From the NCBI RefSeq assembly GCF_900105585.1, contig NZ_FNRT01000002.1, positions 1,488,001-1,552,000 of the forward strand: a stretch of 64,000 nucleotides of DNA, given 5' to 3'. The translations under genes were made by a program, and so were the position numbers. The notes under the pieces were generated by a model. It saw only the letters and a program-made list of their open reading frames with translations, was not told the origin of the DNA and made no database searches. Within the stretch, counting starts at the first letter, position 1, and every line of letters begins with the position of its first letter. Positions 1 through 8,223 of this stretch are shown one piece after another. Source of the DNA: Nocardioides exalbidus (GTDB lineage: Bacteria; Actinomycetota; Actinomycetes; Propionibacteriales; Nocardioidaceae).

Positions 1-330
1 CAGGCGGAGTACTACGCCCTCGAGGGACTCGGCATGCTCCTGGAGACCGTCGAGATGGTCCGTCAGCACCTCAACCCCGGGCTCACCATCTCCACCATCC
101 TCCTGACGATGTACGACGCCCGCACCCGCCTCGCCTCGGGCGTGGCCGACGAGGTCCGCAGCCACTTCGGCGACCAGGTCCTCCGCACTGCGGTGCCGAG
201 GTCGGTCCGGGTCTCCGAGGCGCCTTCCTACGGCCAGACCGTGATGACCTACGATCCTGCGTCGGCGGGCGCGCTCTCCTACCTGGAGGCCGCCCGGGAG
301 ATCGCGACCAAGGGAGCCCCCCCAGCATGA
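1..330 (+). CDS. parA: Chromosome-partitioning ATPase ParA, C-terminal part (5' end outside window)
   Basis: The frame is open from base 1 and ends in TGA at 328-330, so about 109 C-terminal residues are visible; the Walker ATP-binding motifs lie before the window. The visible part starts with [10 protein letters not shown], the conserved ParA/Soj segment after the Walker B region, and continues through [22 protein letters not shown] and the end of the domain. ParA is a cytosolic ATPase that moves ParB-bound origins apart during chromosome segregation. It overlaps parB by 4 nt (ATGA), so the two are probably translated together. The parAB pair places the window beside the replication origin. 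Confidence 0.96.
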   Translation, partial: QAEYYALEGLGMLLETVEMVRQHLNPGLTISTILLTMYDARTRLASGVADEVRSHFGDQVLRTAVPRSVRVSEAPSYGQTVMTYDPASAGALSYLEAAREIATKGAPPA

Positions 331-1316
331 ACGCCAACCCCCCTCGTCGAGGTCTCGGTCGTGGCCTCGGCTCCCTGATCCCGACCGCGCCGTCGCAGCC
401 TGCCCCGGTCGACGAGCCGGAGGGGCAGGCCGGCTCGGCGTCCACCGTCGACACTGCTGCGACCCGCGATGCTGCCGCGCCGAGCGCGGCGGCGGGTGGG
501 GCGGTCGCCGGCGCGTACTTCGCCGAGCTGCCGATCACGCAGGTCCGCCCGAACCACCGCCAGCCCCGGCAGGTCTTCGAGGAGGAGGCGCTCGCCGAGC
601 TCGTCCACTCGATCAAGGAGGTCGGACTCCTCCAGCCCGTCGTCGTACGGCGCACGGGCGAGGACGCCTACGAGCTGATCATGGGCGAGCGGCGCTGGCG
701 CGCGTCGCAGGAGGCCGGCCGTGACACCATCCCGGCGATCGTCCGCGAGACCGACGACGACGACATGCTCCGCGACGCCCTCCTGGAGAACCTCCACCGC
801 TCGCAGCTCAACCCGCTCGAGGAGGCCGCCGCCTACGGCCAGCTGCTCGAGGACTTCGGCTGCACCCACGAGGAGCTCGCCCAGCGCATCGGTCGCTCCC
901 GTCCGCAGATCTCCAACACGCTGCGGCTTCTCAAGCTGTCGCCGGCGGTCCAGCGACGGGTCGCTGCCGGCGTCCTGTCCGCGGGCCACGCCCGGGCCCT
1001 GCTCAGCGTCGAGGACGCCGGACTCCAGGACAAGCTCGCGTCCCGGGTGACGGCCGAGGGCATCTCGGTCCGCGGTCTCGAGGAGATCGTCTCGATGGGC
1101 GTCGAGGACGACACCCCGCGGATCGTCCGTCGCAAGCCCGTCGCCCCCGGGCTCTCCGAGCTCGCCGACCGTCTCTCCGACCGGTTCGAGACGCGGGTCA
1201 AGGTCGACCTCGGCAAGGCCAAGGGCAAGATCACCGTCGAGTTCGCCAGCCTCGACGACCTCCGTCGGATCGTCGACGTGATGGACCCGCGCAACCGCGA
1301 CGACCGACCGATCTGA
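327..1316 (+). CDS. parB: Chromosome-partitioning protein ParB
   Basis: 329 residues, the usual length for actinobacterial ParB. The N-terminus carries [13 protein letters not shown], the ParA-interacting peptide. After a variable Ala/Ser-rich linker comes the ParB N-terminal CTPase/clamp domain (about 65-170) with GERRWR at 120-125 and [14 protein letters not shown] around 154-167. A helix-turn-helix (about 178-203, [14 protein letters not shown]) should read parS, and the C-terminal 60 residues form the dimerisation domain. ParB loads on parS sites near oriC and works with ParA. No canonical parS (GTTTCACGTGAAAC) was seen in this window, so the sites probably lie to the left. The start ATG overlaps the parA stop codon. 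Confidence 0.97.
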   Translation: MNANPPRRGLGRGLGSLIPTAPSQPAPVDEPEGQAGSASTVDTAATRDAAAPSAAAGGAVAGAYFAELPITQVRPNHRQPRQVFEEEALAELVHSIKEVGLLQPVVVRRTGEDAYELIMGERRWRASQEAGRDTIPAIVRETDDDDMLRDALLENLHRSQLNPLEEAAAYGQLLEDFGCTHEELAQRIGRSRPQISNTLRLLKLSPAVQRRVAAGVLSAGHARALLSVEDAGLQDKLASRVTAEGISVRGLEEIVSMGVEDDTPRIVRRKPVAPGLSELADRLSDRFETRVKVDLGKAKGKITVEFASLDDLRRIVDVMDPRNRDDRPI

Positions 1317-1392
1317 GACGAGCGGCGGCGCACGAGGCTCGAGGAAGCCGTGTAGTCGATCAATAAGTCGACAAAGAGATATGGCGACTGAT

Positions 1393-1410
1393 CGACAGGT
1401 CGACCTGTCG
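1393..1410. repeat. 18-bp perfect palindrome between convergent parB and acyltransferase genes
   Basis: CGACAGGTCGACCTGTCG reads the same on both strands. It lies 76 nt after the parB stop and 5 nt beyond the acyltransferase stop. With no U-tract and no loop it is a poor intrinsic terminator and looks more like a protein-binding site, though a cruciform or bidirectional terminator role is possible. It does not match the canonical parS sequence. Confidence 0.6.
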
Positions 1411-1415
1411 TCTTG

Positions 1416-2192
1416 TCACTTCTTCCGCTTCGCTGCTCGCTTCTCGGCACGCTTGCGGGCGCGCTCGCGCTTCTCCTCGGCGTCGAGGCGCTCGGCCTCC
1501 TCGGGCGTGGGGGCGGAACCACCGAGGGAGGCGGGCACCCACCAGGAGCCGGGAGGCTGCTCGTCGGCGGGGTAGTCGCGCACGGCCTCGACGAGCATCT
1601 GTGACATCCGGTCCTGGAGCTCGCCGGTCTCGGCGGCCGGGTCGTCGCCCGTGGGGTGCAGCGGCTCACCGATGGTGAGCGAGATGGTCTTGCCGCGGGA
1701 GAAGTCGCGCGGGTGACCCTTGGTCATCATCCGCTGCGTGCCCCACATGATCACCGGCACGACCGGGACGCCAGCCGCGGCTGCGATCCGGACGGCACCG
1801 TTCTTGAACTCCTTGAGCTCCATCGAGCGCGAGATCGTCGCCTCGGGGAAGATCCCGACCGCCTCGCCGTTCCTCAGGTAGTCGACGGCGGTGTGGAAGC
1901 TCGCGACGCCGTCCCCGCGGTCGACCTCGATGTGGTGCAGCGAGCGCATCAGCGGGCCGACGTACGTGTGGTCGAAGAGCTCGCGCTTCGCCATGAAGCG
2001 GACCAGGCGGCCGGACGGGTTGGCCGCGAGACCGCCGTAGATGAAGTCCACGTAGCCGACGTGGTTGTAGGCCAGCAGCACGCCGCCCTCGCGCGGGACG
2101 TTGTCGGCCCCGGTCATCCGGATGTTCTGGCCGAGTGCCTTGAAGGCGACCTTGGCGGTGACGATGATCGGGGGATAGGTGATGTCACGCAC
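1416..2192 (-). CDS. 1-acyl-glycerol-3-phosphate acyltransferase family protein (PlsC-like)
   Basis: 258 residues. The HX4D acyltransferase motif is N43-H44-V-G-Y-V-D49, followed by the glycerol-phosphate binding region and an F-P-E-A-T block (the usual F-P-E-G-T-R, here with Ala) and a VPVIMWG segment. This is the LPLAT/PlsC fold, which adds the second acyl chain to lysophosphatidic acid or a related lipid at the inner membrane face. The last 25 residues are almost all Lys, Arg, Glu and Ala, a likely membrane- or nucleic-acid-contacting tail. It converges on parB and lies 60 nt after the aminotransferase gene on the same strand. The family is sure; the exact lipid substrate is not. Confidence 0.88.
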   Translation of the reverse strand: MRDITYPPIIVTAKVAFKALGQNIRMTGADNVPREGGVLLAYNHVGYVDFIYGGLAANPSGRLVRFMAKRELFDHTYVGPLMRSLHHIEVDRGDGVASFHTAVDYLRNGEAVGIFPEATISRSMELKEFKNGAVRIAAAAGVPVVPVIMWGTQRMMTKGHPRDFSRGKTISLTIGEPLHPTGDDPAAETGELQDRMSQMLVEAVRDYPADEQPPGSWWVPASLGGSAPTPEEAERLDAEEKRERARKRAEKRAAKRKK

Positions 2193-2252
2193 GACGAGGA
2201 GCCTAGGGCCGCGCCGACGGCTGAGCGAGCGAGGGCGTACGTGAGGAGCGAC

Positions 2253-3467
2253 TCACCGACGGGTGGCGAGGAACTCCGCGATCCGCCCGATGGCCTCCTC
2301 CAGCACGCTCGCCTCGGGCAGCGTGACGAGCCGGAAGTGGTCGGGGGTGGGCCAGTTGAAGCCGGTGCCGTGGGTGACGAGGATCTTCTTGGCGCGCAGC
2401 AGGTCGATGACGAACTCCTCGTCGTCGTCGATCGCGTAGACCTCGGGGTCGAGCCGGGGGAAGCAGTAGAGCGCACCGCGCGGCTTGACGTTGGTGACCC
2501 CGGGGATCTCGTTGAGGAGCCGGTGGGCCAGCATCGACTGCTCGTAGAACCGACCTCCGGGGCCGATGAACTCCTCGATCGACTGGTAGCCCCCGAGCGC
2601 GGTCTGGATCGCGTGCTGCGCCGGGACGTTCGCGCACATGCGCATGTTGGCGATCAGCGTCAGGCCCTCGAGGAAGTCGGTGGCGATCTCCTTGGGGCCT
2701 GAGATCATCACCCAGCCGGCGCGGTAGCCGCAGACGCGGTAGGCCTTGGAGAGGCCGGAGAACGTCAGCACCAGCACGTCGTTGCCGCCGTAGGTCGCCG
2801 CGTGGTGGTGCTCGGCGTCCTCGAAGAGGATCTTCTCGTAGATCTCGTCCGCCATCACGACGAGCTCGTGGCGGCGCGCGATGTCGACGAGCCCCTTGAC
2901 CGTCTCCTCGCTGTAGACGGCGCCGGTGGGGTTGTTCGGGTTGATGATGACGAGGGCGTGCGTGTTCTCGGTGATCCTGGCCTCGATGTCGGCGAGGTCG
3001 GGGTTCCAGTCGTTCTCCTCGTCGCACCGGTAGTGCACGGGGATGCCGCCGGCGAGCGTCACCGCCCCGGTCCACAGCGGGTAGTCGGGCGCCGGCACGA
3101 GGATCTCGTTGCCGTCGTCGACGAATGCCTGGAGCACCATCGAGATGAGCTCGGAGACGCCGTTGCCGATGTAGATGTCCTCGACGCCGACGTCGCGCAG
3201 GCCGTGGGACTGGTAGTAGTGCATGACCGCGGTGCGGGCCGACCAGATGCCCTGGCTGTCGGCGTACCCCTGCGACTGCGGCAGGTGGTGGATCATGTCG
3301 GCGAGGATCTGCTCCGGCGCCGCGAAGCCGAACGGCGCGGTGTTGCCGATGTTGAGCTTGAGGATCCGGTGGCCCTCGGCCTCGAGCCGCTGGGCCTCGA
3401 CCAGGATCGGTCCGCGCACGTCGTAGCGGACACCTTGCAGCTTCTTGCTCTGTCGGATCGGTCGCAC
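2253..3467 (-). CDS. Class I/II pyridoxal-phosphate aminotransferase (AlaA/AspC-like)
   Basis: 404 residues from the GTG at 3467 (RPIRQSKKLQGVRYDVRGP...), the usual start of the alanine/aspartate transaminase AlaA group. An in-frame extension to 3725 would overlap the divergent GNAT gene and has no family-like sequence. Family signatures are LKLNIGN near the N-terminus, INPNNPTGAVY for cofactor binding, DEIYEKILFED, and SGLSKAYRVCGYRAGW holding the Schiff-base Lys. It probably moves amino groups between alanine, glutamate and 2-oxo acids in the cytosol. It is divergent from the GNAT gene, and only 43 bp hold both promoters. Substrate specificity cannot be read from the sequence. Confidence 0.93.
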   Translation of the reverse strand: MRPIRQSKKLQGVRYDVRGPILVEAQRLEAEGHRILKLNIGNTAPFGFAAPEQILADMIHHLPQSQGYADSQGIWSARTAVMHYYQSHGLRDVGVEDIYIGNGVSELISMVLQAFVDDGNEILVPAPDYPLWTGAVTLAGGIPVHYRCDEENDWNPDLADIEARITENTHALVIINPNNPTGAVYSEETVKGLVDIARRHELVVMADEIYEKILFEDAEHHHAATYGGNDVLVLTFSGLSKAYRVCGYRAGWVMISGPKEIATDFLEGLTLIANMRMCANVPAQHAIQTALGGYQSIEEFIGPGGRFYEQSMLAHRLLNEIPGVTNVKPRGALYCFPRLDPEVYAIDDDEEFVIDLLRAKKILVTHGTGFNWPTPDHFRLVTLPEASVLEEAIGRIAEFLATRR

Positions 3468-3510
3468 GGCCTCATCCTCGCAGGCGCCGTACGCCGCTAG
3501 CATCGGAGTC

Positions 3511-4155
3511 GTGTCACGCAAGACCGCGCGCCTGACGGTCGACCACCTCGCGGAGCTGGCCGATCCGGTGCGGTCGTGCCTGTTCTGGGAGCTCGGCCCG
3601 GTCGACCGGACCCGGCTCGACGAGGCGGACCGGATCGCGGAGAAGGAGCGCTGGGTCTCCACGCTCCTGCGCGACTGGGGCTCCTGCGGGCGCGTCGTAC
3701 GCCTCGAGGGACGCACGGTCGGCATGGTGCTCTACGCCCCGGCGCCCTTCCTCCCGGGCGCGGCCGCGCTGCCCACCGCGCCGGGCTCGCCCGACGCCAT
3801 CGTCGCCGCCACCGCCTGGATCGACCCCGCCCACCGCGGTGGGGGGCTCGGTCGGCTGCTGGTGCAGGCGATGGCCGCCGACCTGGTCGAGCGGGGGCAC
3901 ACGGCGATCGAGGCCTACGGCGACACCCGCGGCCGCGCGAACGGCTGCGTGCTGCCGGCGGAGTTCCTCGGCAGCGTCGGCTTCAAGACCCAGCGGGCCC
4001 ACCCCACGACTCCCCGGATGCGGATGGAGCTGCGCACCGCGCTCAGCTGGAAGGACGAGGTCGAGCTCGCGCTCGAGCGGCTCATCGGCGTCGTCCGCCC
4101 CACGCAGAAGGCGGCCCGCCCGATCGGATCGGTGCGGGCCGCCCCGGGCGACTAG
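3511..4155 (+). CDS. GNAT family N-acetyltransferase
   Basis: 214 residues from the GTG at 3511. This start is preferred because a -10-like TAGCAT (3498-3503) ends 7 nt before it, suggesting a leaderless mRNA; the longer frame from 3445 would run into the divergent aminotransferase start. The acetyl-CoA binding motif A is PAHRGGGLGRLLVQAMA in the middle, preceded by the strand IVAATAWIDP and followed by an EAYGDTRG/CVLPAEFLGSVGF segment. The C-terminal 40 residues are basic. The substrate is unknown. GNAT genes beside parB-trxA occur in other actinobacteria, as far as I recall. Confidence 0.86.
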   Translation: MSRKTARLTVDHLAELADPVRSCLFWELGPVDRTRLDEADRIAEKERWVSTLLRDWGSCGRVVRLEGRTVGMVLYAPAPFLPGAAALPTAPGSPDAIVAATAWIDPAHRGGGLGRLLVQAMAADLVERGHTAIEAYGDTRGRANGCVLPAEFLGSVGFKTQRAHPTTPRMRMELRTALSWKDEVELALERLIGVVRPTQKAARPIGSVRAAPGD

Positions 4156-4176
4156 CGAGTCCCGCGACGGGACTCG
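4156..4176. terminator. Bidirectional hairpin between GNAT gene and trxA
   Basis: CGAGTCCCG (4156-4164) pairs perfectly with CGGGACTCG (4168-4176) across a 3-nt loop. It sits directly after the GNAT stop codon and 8 nt beyond the trxA stop, between two convergent genes. There is no U-tract on either side, as is common for high-GC terminators. Confidence 0.6.
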
Positions 4177-4184
4177 ATGGAGAC

Positions 4185-4508
4185 TCAGATGAGACCTTCG
4201 AGCTCCTTGAGCAGCGCGGCCTTCGGCTTGGCGCCGACGATCGACTTCACGACCTCGCCACCCTGGTAGACGTTGATGGTCGGGATGCCGGTCACGCGGT
4301 AGGACGAGGGCGTGACGGGGTTCTCGTCGACGTTCATCTTGAGGAAGGTGATCTTCTCACCGTGCTCGGTGCTGAGCTCGTCGAGGATCGGGGCGACCTG
4401 GCGGCACGGACCGCACCACTCCGCCCAGAAGTCCACCAGGACGGGCTTGTCGGACTTGAGGACCTGCGCCTCGAACTCGGCGTCGGTCACAGCGGCGATG
4501 TTGGCCAC
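4185..4508 (-). CDS. trxA: Thioredoxin
   Basis: 107 residues with the thioredoxin active site W31-C-G-P-C35, the preceding VLVDFWAE strand, and the cis-proline loop TGIPT. It is the small cytosolic dithiol protein that reduces protein disulfides and is recycled by thioredoxin reductase (encoded at 8903-9916). In Mycobacterium and Streptomyces trxB and trxA are neighbours; here four genes lie between them. Its upstream region holds a GGAAC-N18-GTT promoter of the SigR/SigH oxidative-stress type. The 5' leader is about 35 nt. Confidence 0.97.
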   Translation of the reverse strand: MANIAAVTDAEFEAQVLKSDKPVLVDFWAEWCGPCRQVAPILDELSTEHGEKITFLKMNVDENPVTPSSYRVTGIPTINVYQGGEVVKSIVGAKPKAALLKELEGLI

Positions 4509-4549
4509 AGCAGTGCCCTTTCTTTGGTCGTGTGAGGGGACACCCAGTG

Positions 4550-4575
4550 AACACCACCCCGGTGACAGTTGTTCC
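4550..4575 (-). promoter_or_regulatory. SigR/SigH-type promoter of trxA (GGAAC-N18-GTT)
   Basis: On the minus strand GGAAC (4575-4571) is followed after exactly 18 nt by GTT (4552-4550). This fits the disulfide-stress sigma factor consensus known from Streptomyces SigR and mycobacterial SigH (GGAAT/C-N18-GTT), for which thioredoxin genes are classic targets. The start ATG is 42 nt downstream. The same pattern occurs before trxB. Confidence 0.7.
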
Positions 4576-4593
4576 CGGCCCGCCAGACCCCGA

Positions 4594-4624
4594 TTGCTGC
4601 ACTACCTACATGGTGAAGTATATT
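4594..4624 (+). promoter_or_regulatory. Promoter and possible self-operator of the MarR gene
   Basis: TTGCTG (4594-4599) and TATATT (4619-4624) are separated by 19 nt, and TATATT ends 6 nt before the ATG, predicting a leaderless message. Between them TACCT...AAGTA (4603-4620 region) forms an imperfect inverted repeat, a plausible MarR operator. The hexamers are unusually AT-rich for this genome. Confidence 0.5.
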
Positions 4625-4630
4625 CAGCAC

Positions 4631-5080
4631 ATGACCGAGCCGACCGCAGTCTTCGACCGGGTCCTGATGCTCGCCCAGCTCGTGCAGGCGGACCTGGCGC
4701 ACTTCGAGCGCGAGCAGGGGCTCACCACCTCCCGCGTCCACCTGCTCTGGGTCCTCGGCACCACCGGCCCCACGACGCAGCAGGCGCTCGCCGACGCGCT
4801 CGACGTCACTCCGCGCAACGTGACCGGCCTCGTCGACGGACTGGTCGCGAGCGGCCACGTGACCCGCGAGCCGCACCCCACCGACCGTCGCGCCACCCTG
4901 GTCACCCCGACCGACCTCGGTGCCACGACGGTCGACGGCCTGTCCCGCTCGCACCAGCAGCTCGCCGAGCAGCTCTTCGGCGACGTCCCCGCGTCCCGGC
5001 TGACCACCTTCGACGGGGTCCTGGCCGCGACGATCGAGCGGTTCGCCGCGCTGATGGAGGCCGGGGGGAGCGCGCGATGA
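4631..5080 (+). CDS. MarR family transcriptional regulator
   Basis: 149 residues from the ATG at 4631, chosen because the -10 box TATATT ends 6 nt upstream and the MarR fold begins here; the in-frame ATG at 4532 would add unrelated residues. The winged helix-turn-helix is clear: TTSRVHLLWVLGTTGPTTQQ, then ALDVTPRNVTGLVDGLVASG as recognition helix, then the wing with REPHPTDRRATLV. MarR proteins are dimeric DNA-binding proteins, often repressors released by phenolic ligands or thiol oxidation. It overlaps the next membrane-protein gene by 4 nt (ATGA) and probably controls that two-gene unit. Confidence 0.92.
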   Translation: MTEPTAVFDRVLMLAQLVQADLAHFEREQGLTTSRVHLLWVLGTTGPTTQQALADALDVTPRNVTGLVDGLVASGHVTREPHPTDRRATLVTPTDLGATTVDGLSRSHQQLAEQLFGDVPASRLTTFDGVLAATIERFAALMEAGGSAR

Positions 5081-5694
5081 GCGACCTCAGGCGCGTCGTG
5101 GCCGTGGTCGGCGGCGCACTGGTCACCGAGCTGGCGCTCTACCGCCAGCTCGGCCGGTGGATCACCCGTCGCCCGGACGTGCCCGAGGGCGCCACCCCGG
5201 TGCCGTACGCCCGGCTGGCGACGCCGGTCGTGTGGCTCTTCGTCTTCGGCTCCACCGTCGAGGTGGTCGCCTTCGACCTGATCCTGAGCCGCTGGCTGAC
5301 CTTCCTCCGGATCCCGTTCCTCGTCCTGGGGATCTGGGGCGTGGTGTGGATGCTCGGGCTGATGGCGTCCTACCGGATGCGCCCGCACCTGGTCACCGAC
5401 GCGGCGCTGCACGTGCGCCACATGGCGCGGACGGAGGTCGTCGTACCCCTCGAGGTGATCGCGTCGGTCCGGGTGGCCGACGTCGACGAGGGCGGCATCC
5501 GCGCGCTGAAGGTCGTCGACGACCAGCTGCTGGTGCTGGTGTCGGGCCGGACCAACGTCCAGCTCGCGCTGGTGGAGGGTACGACGCTGACGACCCCGCT
5601 CGGGGAGATGAGCCCCGCGGCCGTCGGGCTCTGGGTCGACGAGCCGCGCGAGGTGGCGCAGCTGCTGAGGCGCCGCGCTGCCGAGAACGCCTGA
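5077..5694 (+). CDS. Hypothetical membrane protein co-transcribed with MarR
   Basis: 205 residues starting in the ATGA overlap with the MarR gene. Two hydrophobic segments (about 45-65, VVWLFVFGSTVEVVAFDLIL, and about 70-92, FLVLGIWGVVWMLGLM) are preceded by a short N-terminal hydrophobic stretch. After them is a soluble C-terminal half with strands such as TEVVVPLEVIASVRV and DDQLLVLVSG, resembling a small PH-like beta domain. I do not recognise the family with certainty. By position it is probably the regulated output of the MarR protein. Confidence 0.75.
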   Translation: MSDLRRVVAVVGGALVTELALYRQLGRWITRRPDVPEGATPVPYARLATPVVWLFVFGSTVEVVAFDLILSRWLTFLRIPFLVLGIWGVVWMLGLMASYRMRPHLVTDAALHVRHMARTEVVVPLEVIASVRVADVDEGGIRALKVVDDQLLVLVSGRTNVQLALVEGTTLTTPLGEMSPAAVGLWVDEPREVAQLLRRRAAENA

Positions 5695-5751
5695 CGCACC
5701 GGACCGCGAACCCCCGTACCGCGGTCGCGGCGCGTCGACATCACCACATTA

Positions 5752-5790
5752 GGTGATGACAGTCACCGGTATCTGTCCCCGGAACCGGGG
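5752..5790 (+). promoter_or_regulatory. Two small inverted repeats upstream of the tandem kinase gene
   Basis: GGTGA(6 nt)TCACC at 5752-5767 is followed by CCCCGGAACCGGGG at 5777-5790. They lie in the roughly 200-bp gap before the kinase start. A similar CCCCAACCGGGGG string occurs at 60825-60837 upstream of the secreted peptidase. They may be a regulator site or a terminator for the preceding operon. Confidence 0.35.
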
Positions 5791-5893
5791 GGTGAACCTC
5801 AAGAGTCCGTCCAGCCCGAGCGTCGACGACGGTGTACGAACGTGCTCCGACCTGGCATCATGGGCGTCGTTGTCCGGTGTCTGGGGGTCTCAC

Positions 5894-8188
5894 GTGCGTT
5901 GGCCGTTGTGGGCCGCCGTCCCCACCCCGCCCCCGGTGCCGCGGGGGACGGCAGGCGGCGCCTACCGGATGTACCGCAGCATCCTGGGCGCGCACGCCTG
6001 CCTGCTGGTCACCCTGGCGGTCTTCACCGCGCTGCCCCTCGTGGTCCGGATGGCACCCGACGACCCGAGCGTCCCGCCGCGTGCCGCGATCTCGCTCGTC
6101 CTGCTGGTCGTCGCCGCCGACATCTACCGCCGCGGGGAGCACCTGCTCCAGCTCGCGGTCCTCTCGGTCGCCTTCCTCGTGCTCTCACCGATGCTGGTCG
6201 CCCAGCCCGTGACCAACGACAGCACCGTGAGCCTGACCCTCACGGCCGTCGGCATCATGGCCGCCCGACTGATGCCGATCATCCGGGCGCTCGCGCTCGT
6301 CGGCGTGCTCGGCGCCGTCCACGTGGCGACCCTGGTGCTGCTCGACCTCCCCAACAGCGGACTCCCCTTCGAGGCGATGGTCCTCGTGGTCGCCACTGCC
6401 GCGGCCGCCATCGGCTTCGTCAACGCCATGCAGGCCAGTGCCATCGCCACGGAGCGGGTGCGCGAGGCCAACCGCGAGCAGGAGCTCGAGATCACCCGGG
6501 CGGAGGCCGAGCTCGTCGCCCGCACGATGAGCCGTCGCGTCCTGCACGACGACGTGCTCGGCACCCTCCACCTGCTCTCCGACCCGAACGCACCGATGCG
6601 CAACGCGGAGCAGCAGTGCCGCGCGACCGCCGAGGTGATCCGCGGCGTGCTCGCGACGTCGGAGGCACCCGAGGGCGACCGCGACTCCGTGCCCGCACCC
6701 GACGAGGACCTGCCCGACACCTGGTCGGACCTCGTCGCCCAGCTGCGCGCCTCGGCCCCGGTCGACGTCGAGGTCGTGGTGGTCGGACGTCCCCAGCGCC
6801 TGCCCGCGCTGCCCGAGGCCCAGGCCGCCGTGCTGCTGCGGGCGGCCGGCGAGGGAGTGCGCAACGCGGCACGGCACGGCCACGTCGAGGCGGCGACGGT
6901 CCGGCTGTCGGCCGACCGCAACGAGGTGCGGGTCGAGGTGCTCGACCGCGGGCTCGGCCCCGGCACCTCCCCGCAGAAGGGCTTCGGGCTCCGGGAGTCC
7001 GTCGAGCGACCGCTGGCCGCCGTCGGAGGGCGCTCGGCGCTGCTCCCCCGGCCCGGTGGCGGCACGGTGCTCCTCCTGGTCGTCCCCCGTGACACCACCG
7101 GGGTCCTCGACCACGCGTACGGCCTCACGACCGGCGGCCTCGGTCCCGTCCGGACGCTGGCGCGCACCGTCGCCGTACCGCTGACCCTCGCCTGGTGCGT
7201 CATCGCCGCGCACTCGGTCCTCGACCACCCCTCCACCTGGCCGTCCCTCGTCGTCTGCGCGGGCTGGGTGCTGATCACCGCGAGCATCGTGCGGCGCCTG
7301 GAGGGCCCGGGCCCGGACGCGCGGTGGGTGGTGCTCGTCGTCGGCGCCAGCACCGTGCTGCAGGTGGTCGGCATCTCCCTCCTGCCCGACGGCGCGATGC
7401 TCGACTTCCGCTCGTGGTCGATCGGGATGTGCGCGGTGCCCCTGTCCGTCCTCGTCCTGAGCCTGCCGCTGCCGGTCGGGCTGGTCGTGCTCCTCCTGCA
7501 GGTGCTCGTCGTCGTGGTCGCTCCCCAGGTCGAGCCGGACCTGACGAACGGGCTGTTCCCGTGGGGATCGCTCAACTCCGTGATCACCCCACCCGTGCCG
7601 GCGCTCGTCCTCGGCACGCTGATCCGGCGGCAGGGCAGGGCACTTCGCAGTCAGCGCCGACGTGAGCTCGCCCTCGACCAGCGGCGCGCGGTCGAGGAGT
7701 GGCGCGCGACGACGATCGACCTCTACTTCGCCCACGTCCGCGACGAGGTGCTGCCGTGGCTCGACGGGATCGCCGACGGCTCCGTCGCGCCCGATGCTCC
7801 CGACACGGTCGCCCGCGCCCGGATCCTCGCCTCGGCGGCTCGCGACGACCTCTACGCGCCGGGCTTCTTCGACGAGGGCCTCCGCGAGGAGGTGGCCCGG
7901 TTCCGCTCGGCGGGGGGGACCGTCGAGCTGCGCGCCGGCCTGGAGCCGGGCGGGCACCAGCGGACGGTCGGACGGGTGCTGCGCGGCCTGCTGCCCATCG
8001 CCACCGGTCGTCGGATCATCGTGACGCCGCCCGCCGCCCAGGAGGGCAAGGTGCGCATCGCCGTCGTCCCCGCACCCCTCGCCGCCGACATCGACCGCCT
8101 GCACGACGGTGCGGGCACCGGCTTCGACAGCGACGTCGACGACTTCCGTGCCGTCCTGCTCGTCGACGACCTGCCCGGATCCGGGTAG
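5894..8188 (+). CDS. Two-component sensor histidine kinase with a second, degenerate membrane-kinase half
   Basis: 764 residues from the GTG at 5894 (GGGGG Shine-Dalgarno 6 nt before); an in-frame start at 5753 is less likely. The first half has about four to five membrane segments (25-175) and a coiled-coil region. It then has a HisKA_3-like phosphoacceptor helix SRRVLHDDVLGTLHLL (His near 218) and an HATPase with N-box EGVRNAARHG and G-boxes DRGLGPG and KGFGL. The second half repeats the plan: four to five membrane segments (about 425-575), a basic linker, and a helix containing FAHVRDEVLPWL that mimics the first phosphoacceptor site. No N- or G-boxes follow. So it is a NarL/DesK-type kinase fused to a degenerate copy. 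The partner regulator follows 35 nt later. Confidence 0.82.
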   Translation: MRWPLWAAVPTPPPVPRGTAGGAYRMYRSILGAHACLLVTLAVFTALPLVVRMAPDDPSVPPRAAISLVLLVVAADIYRRGEHLLQLAVLSVAFLVLSPMLVAQPVTNDSTVSLTLTAVGIMAARLMPIIRALALVGVLGAVHVATLVLLDLPNSGLPFEAMVLVVATAAAAIGFVNAMQASAIATERVREANREQELEITRAEAELVARTMSRRVLHDDVLGTLHLLSDPNAPMRNAEQQCRATAEVIRGVLATSEAPEGDRDSVPAPDEDLPDTWSDLVAQLRASAPVDVEVVVVGRPQRLPALPEAQAAVLLRAAGEGVRNAARHGHVEAATVRLSADRNEVRVEVLDRGLGPGTSPQKGFGLRESVERPLAAVGGRSALLPRPGGGTVLLLVVPRDTTGVLDHAYGLTTGGLGPVRTLARTVAVPLTLAWCVIAAHSVLDHPSTWPSLVVCAGWVLITASIVRRLEGPGPDARWVVLVVGASTVLQVVGISLLPDGAMLDFRSWSIGMCAVPLSVLVLSLPLPVGLVVLLLQVLVVVVAPQVEPDLTNGLFPWGSLNSVITPPVPALVLGTLIRRQGRALRSQRRRELALDQRRAVEEWRATTIDLYFAHVRDEVLPWLDGIADGSVAPDAPDTVARARILASAARDDLYAPGFFDEGLREEVARFRSAGGTVELRAGLEPGGHQRTVGRVLRGLLPIATGRRIIVTPPAAQEGKVRIAVVPAPLAADIDRLHDGAGTGFDSDVDDFRAVLLVDDLPGSG

Positions 8189-8223
8189 GGACATCGCGCG
8201 GCAGGTCCGGATAATCAGTGCCC

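Noticed and set aside
6185..8194. 669-codon open frame on the minus strand
   Set aside because: It is the mirror of the sensor kinase gene; composition is Arg/Gly/Asp/His-rich without any domain, as expected for an antisense frame in high-GC DNA.
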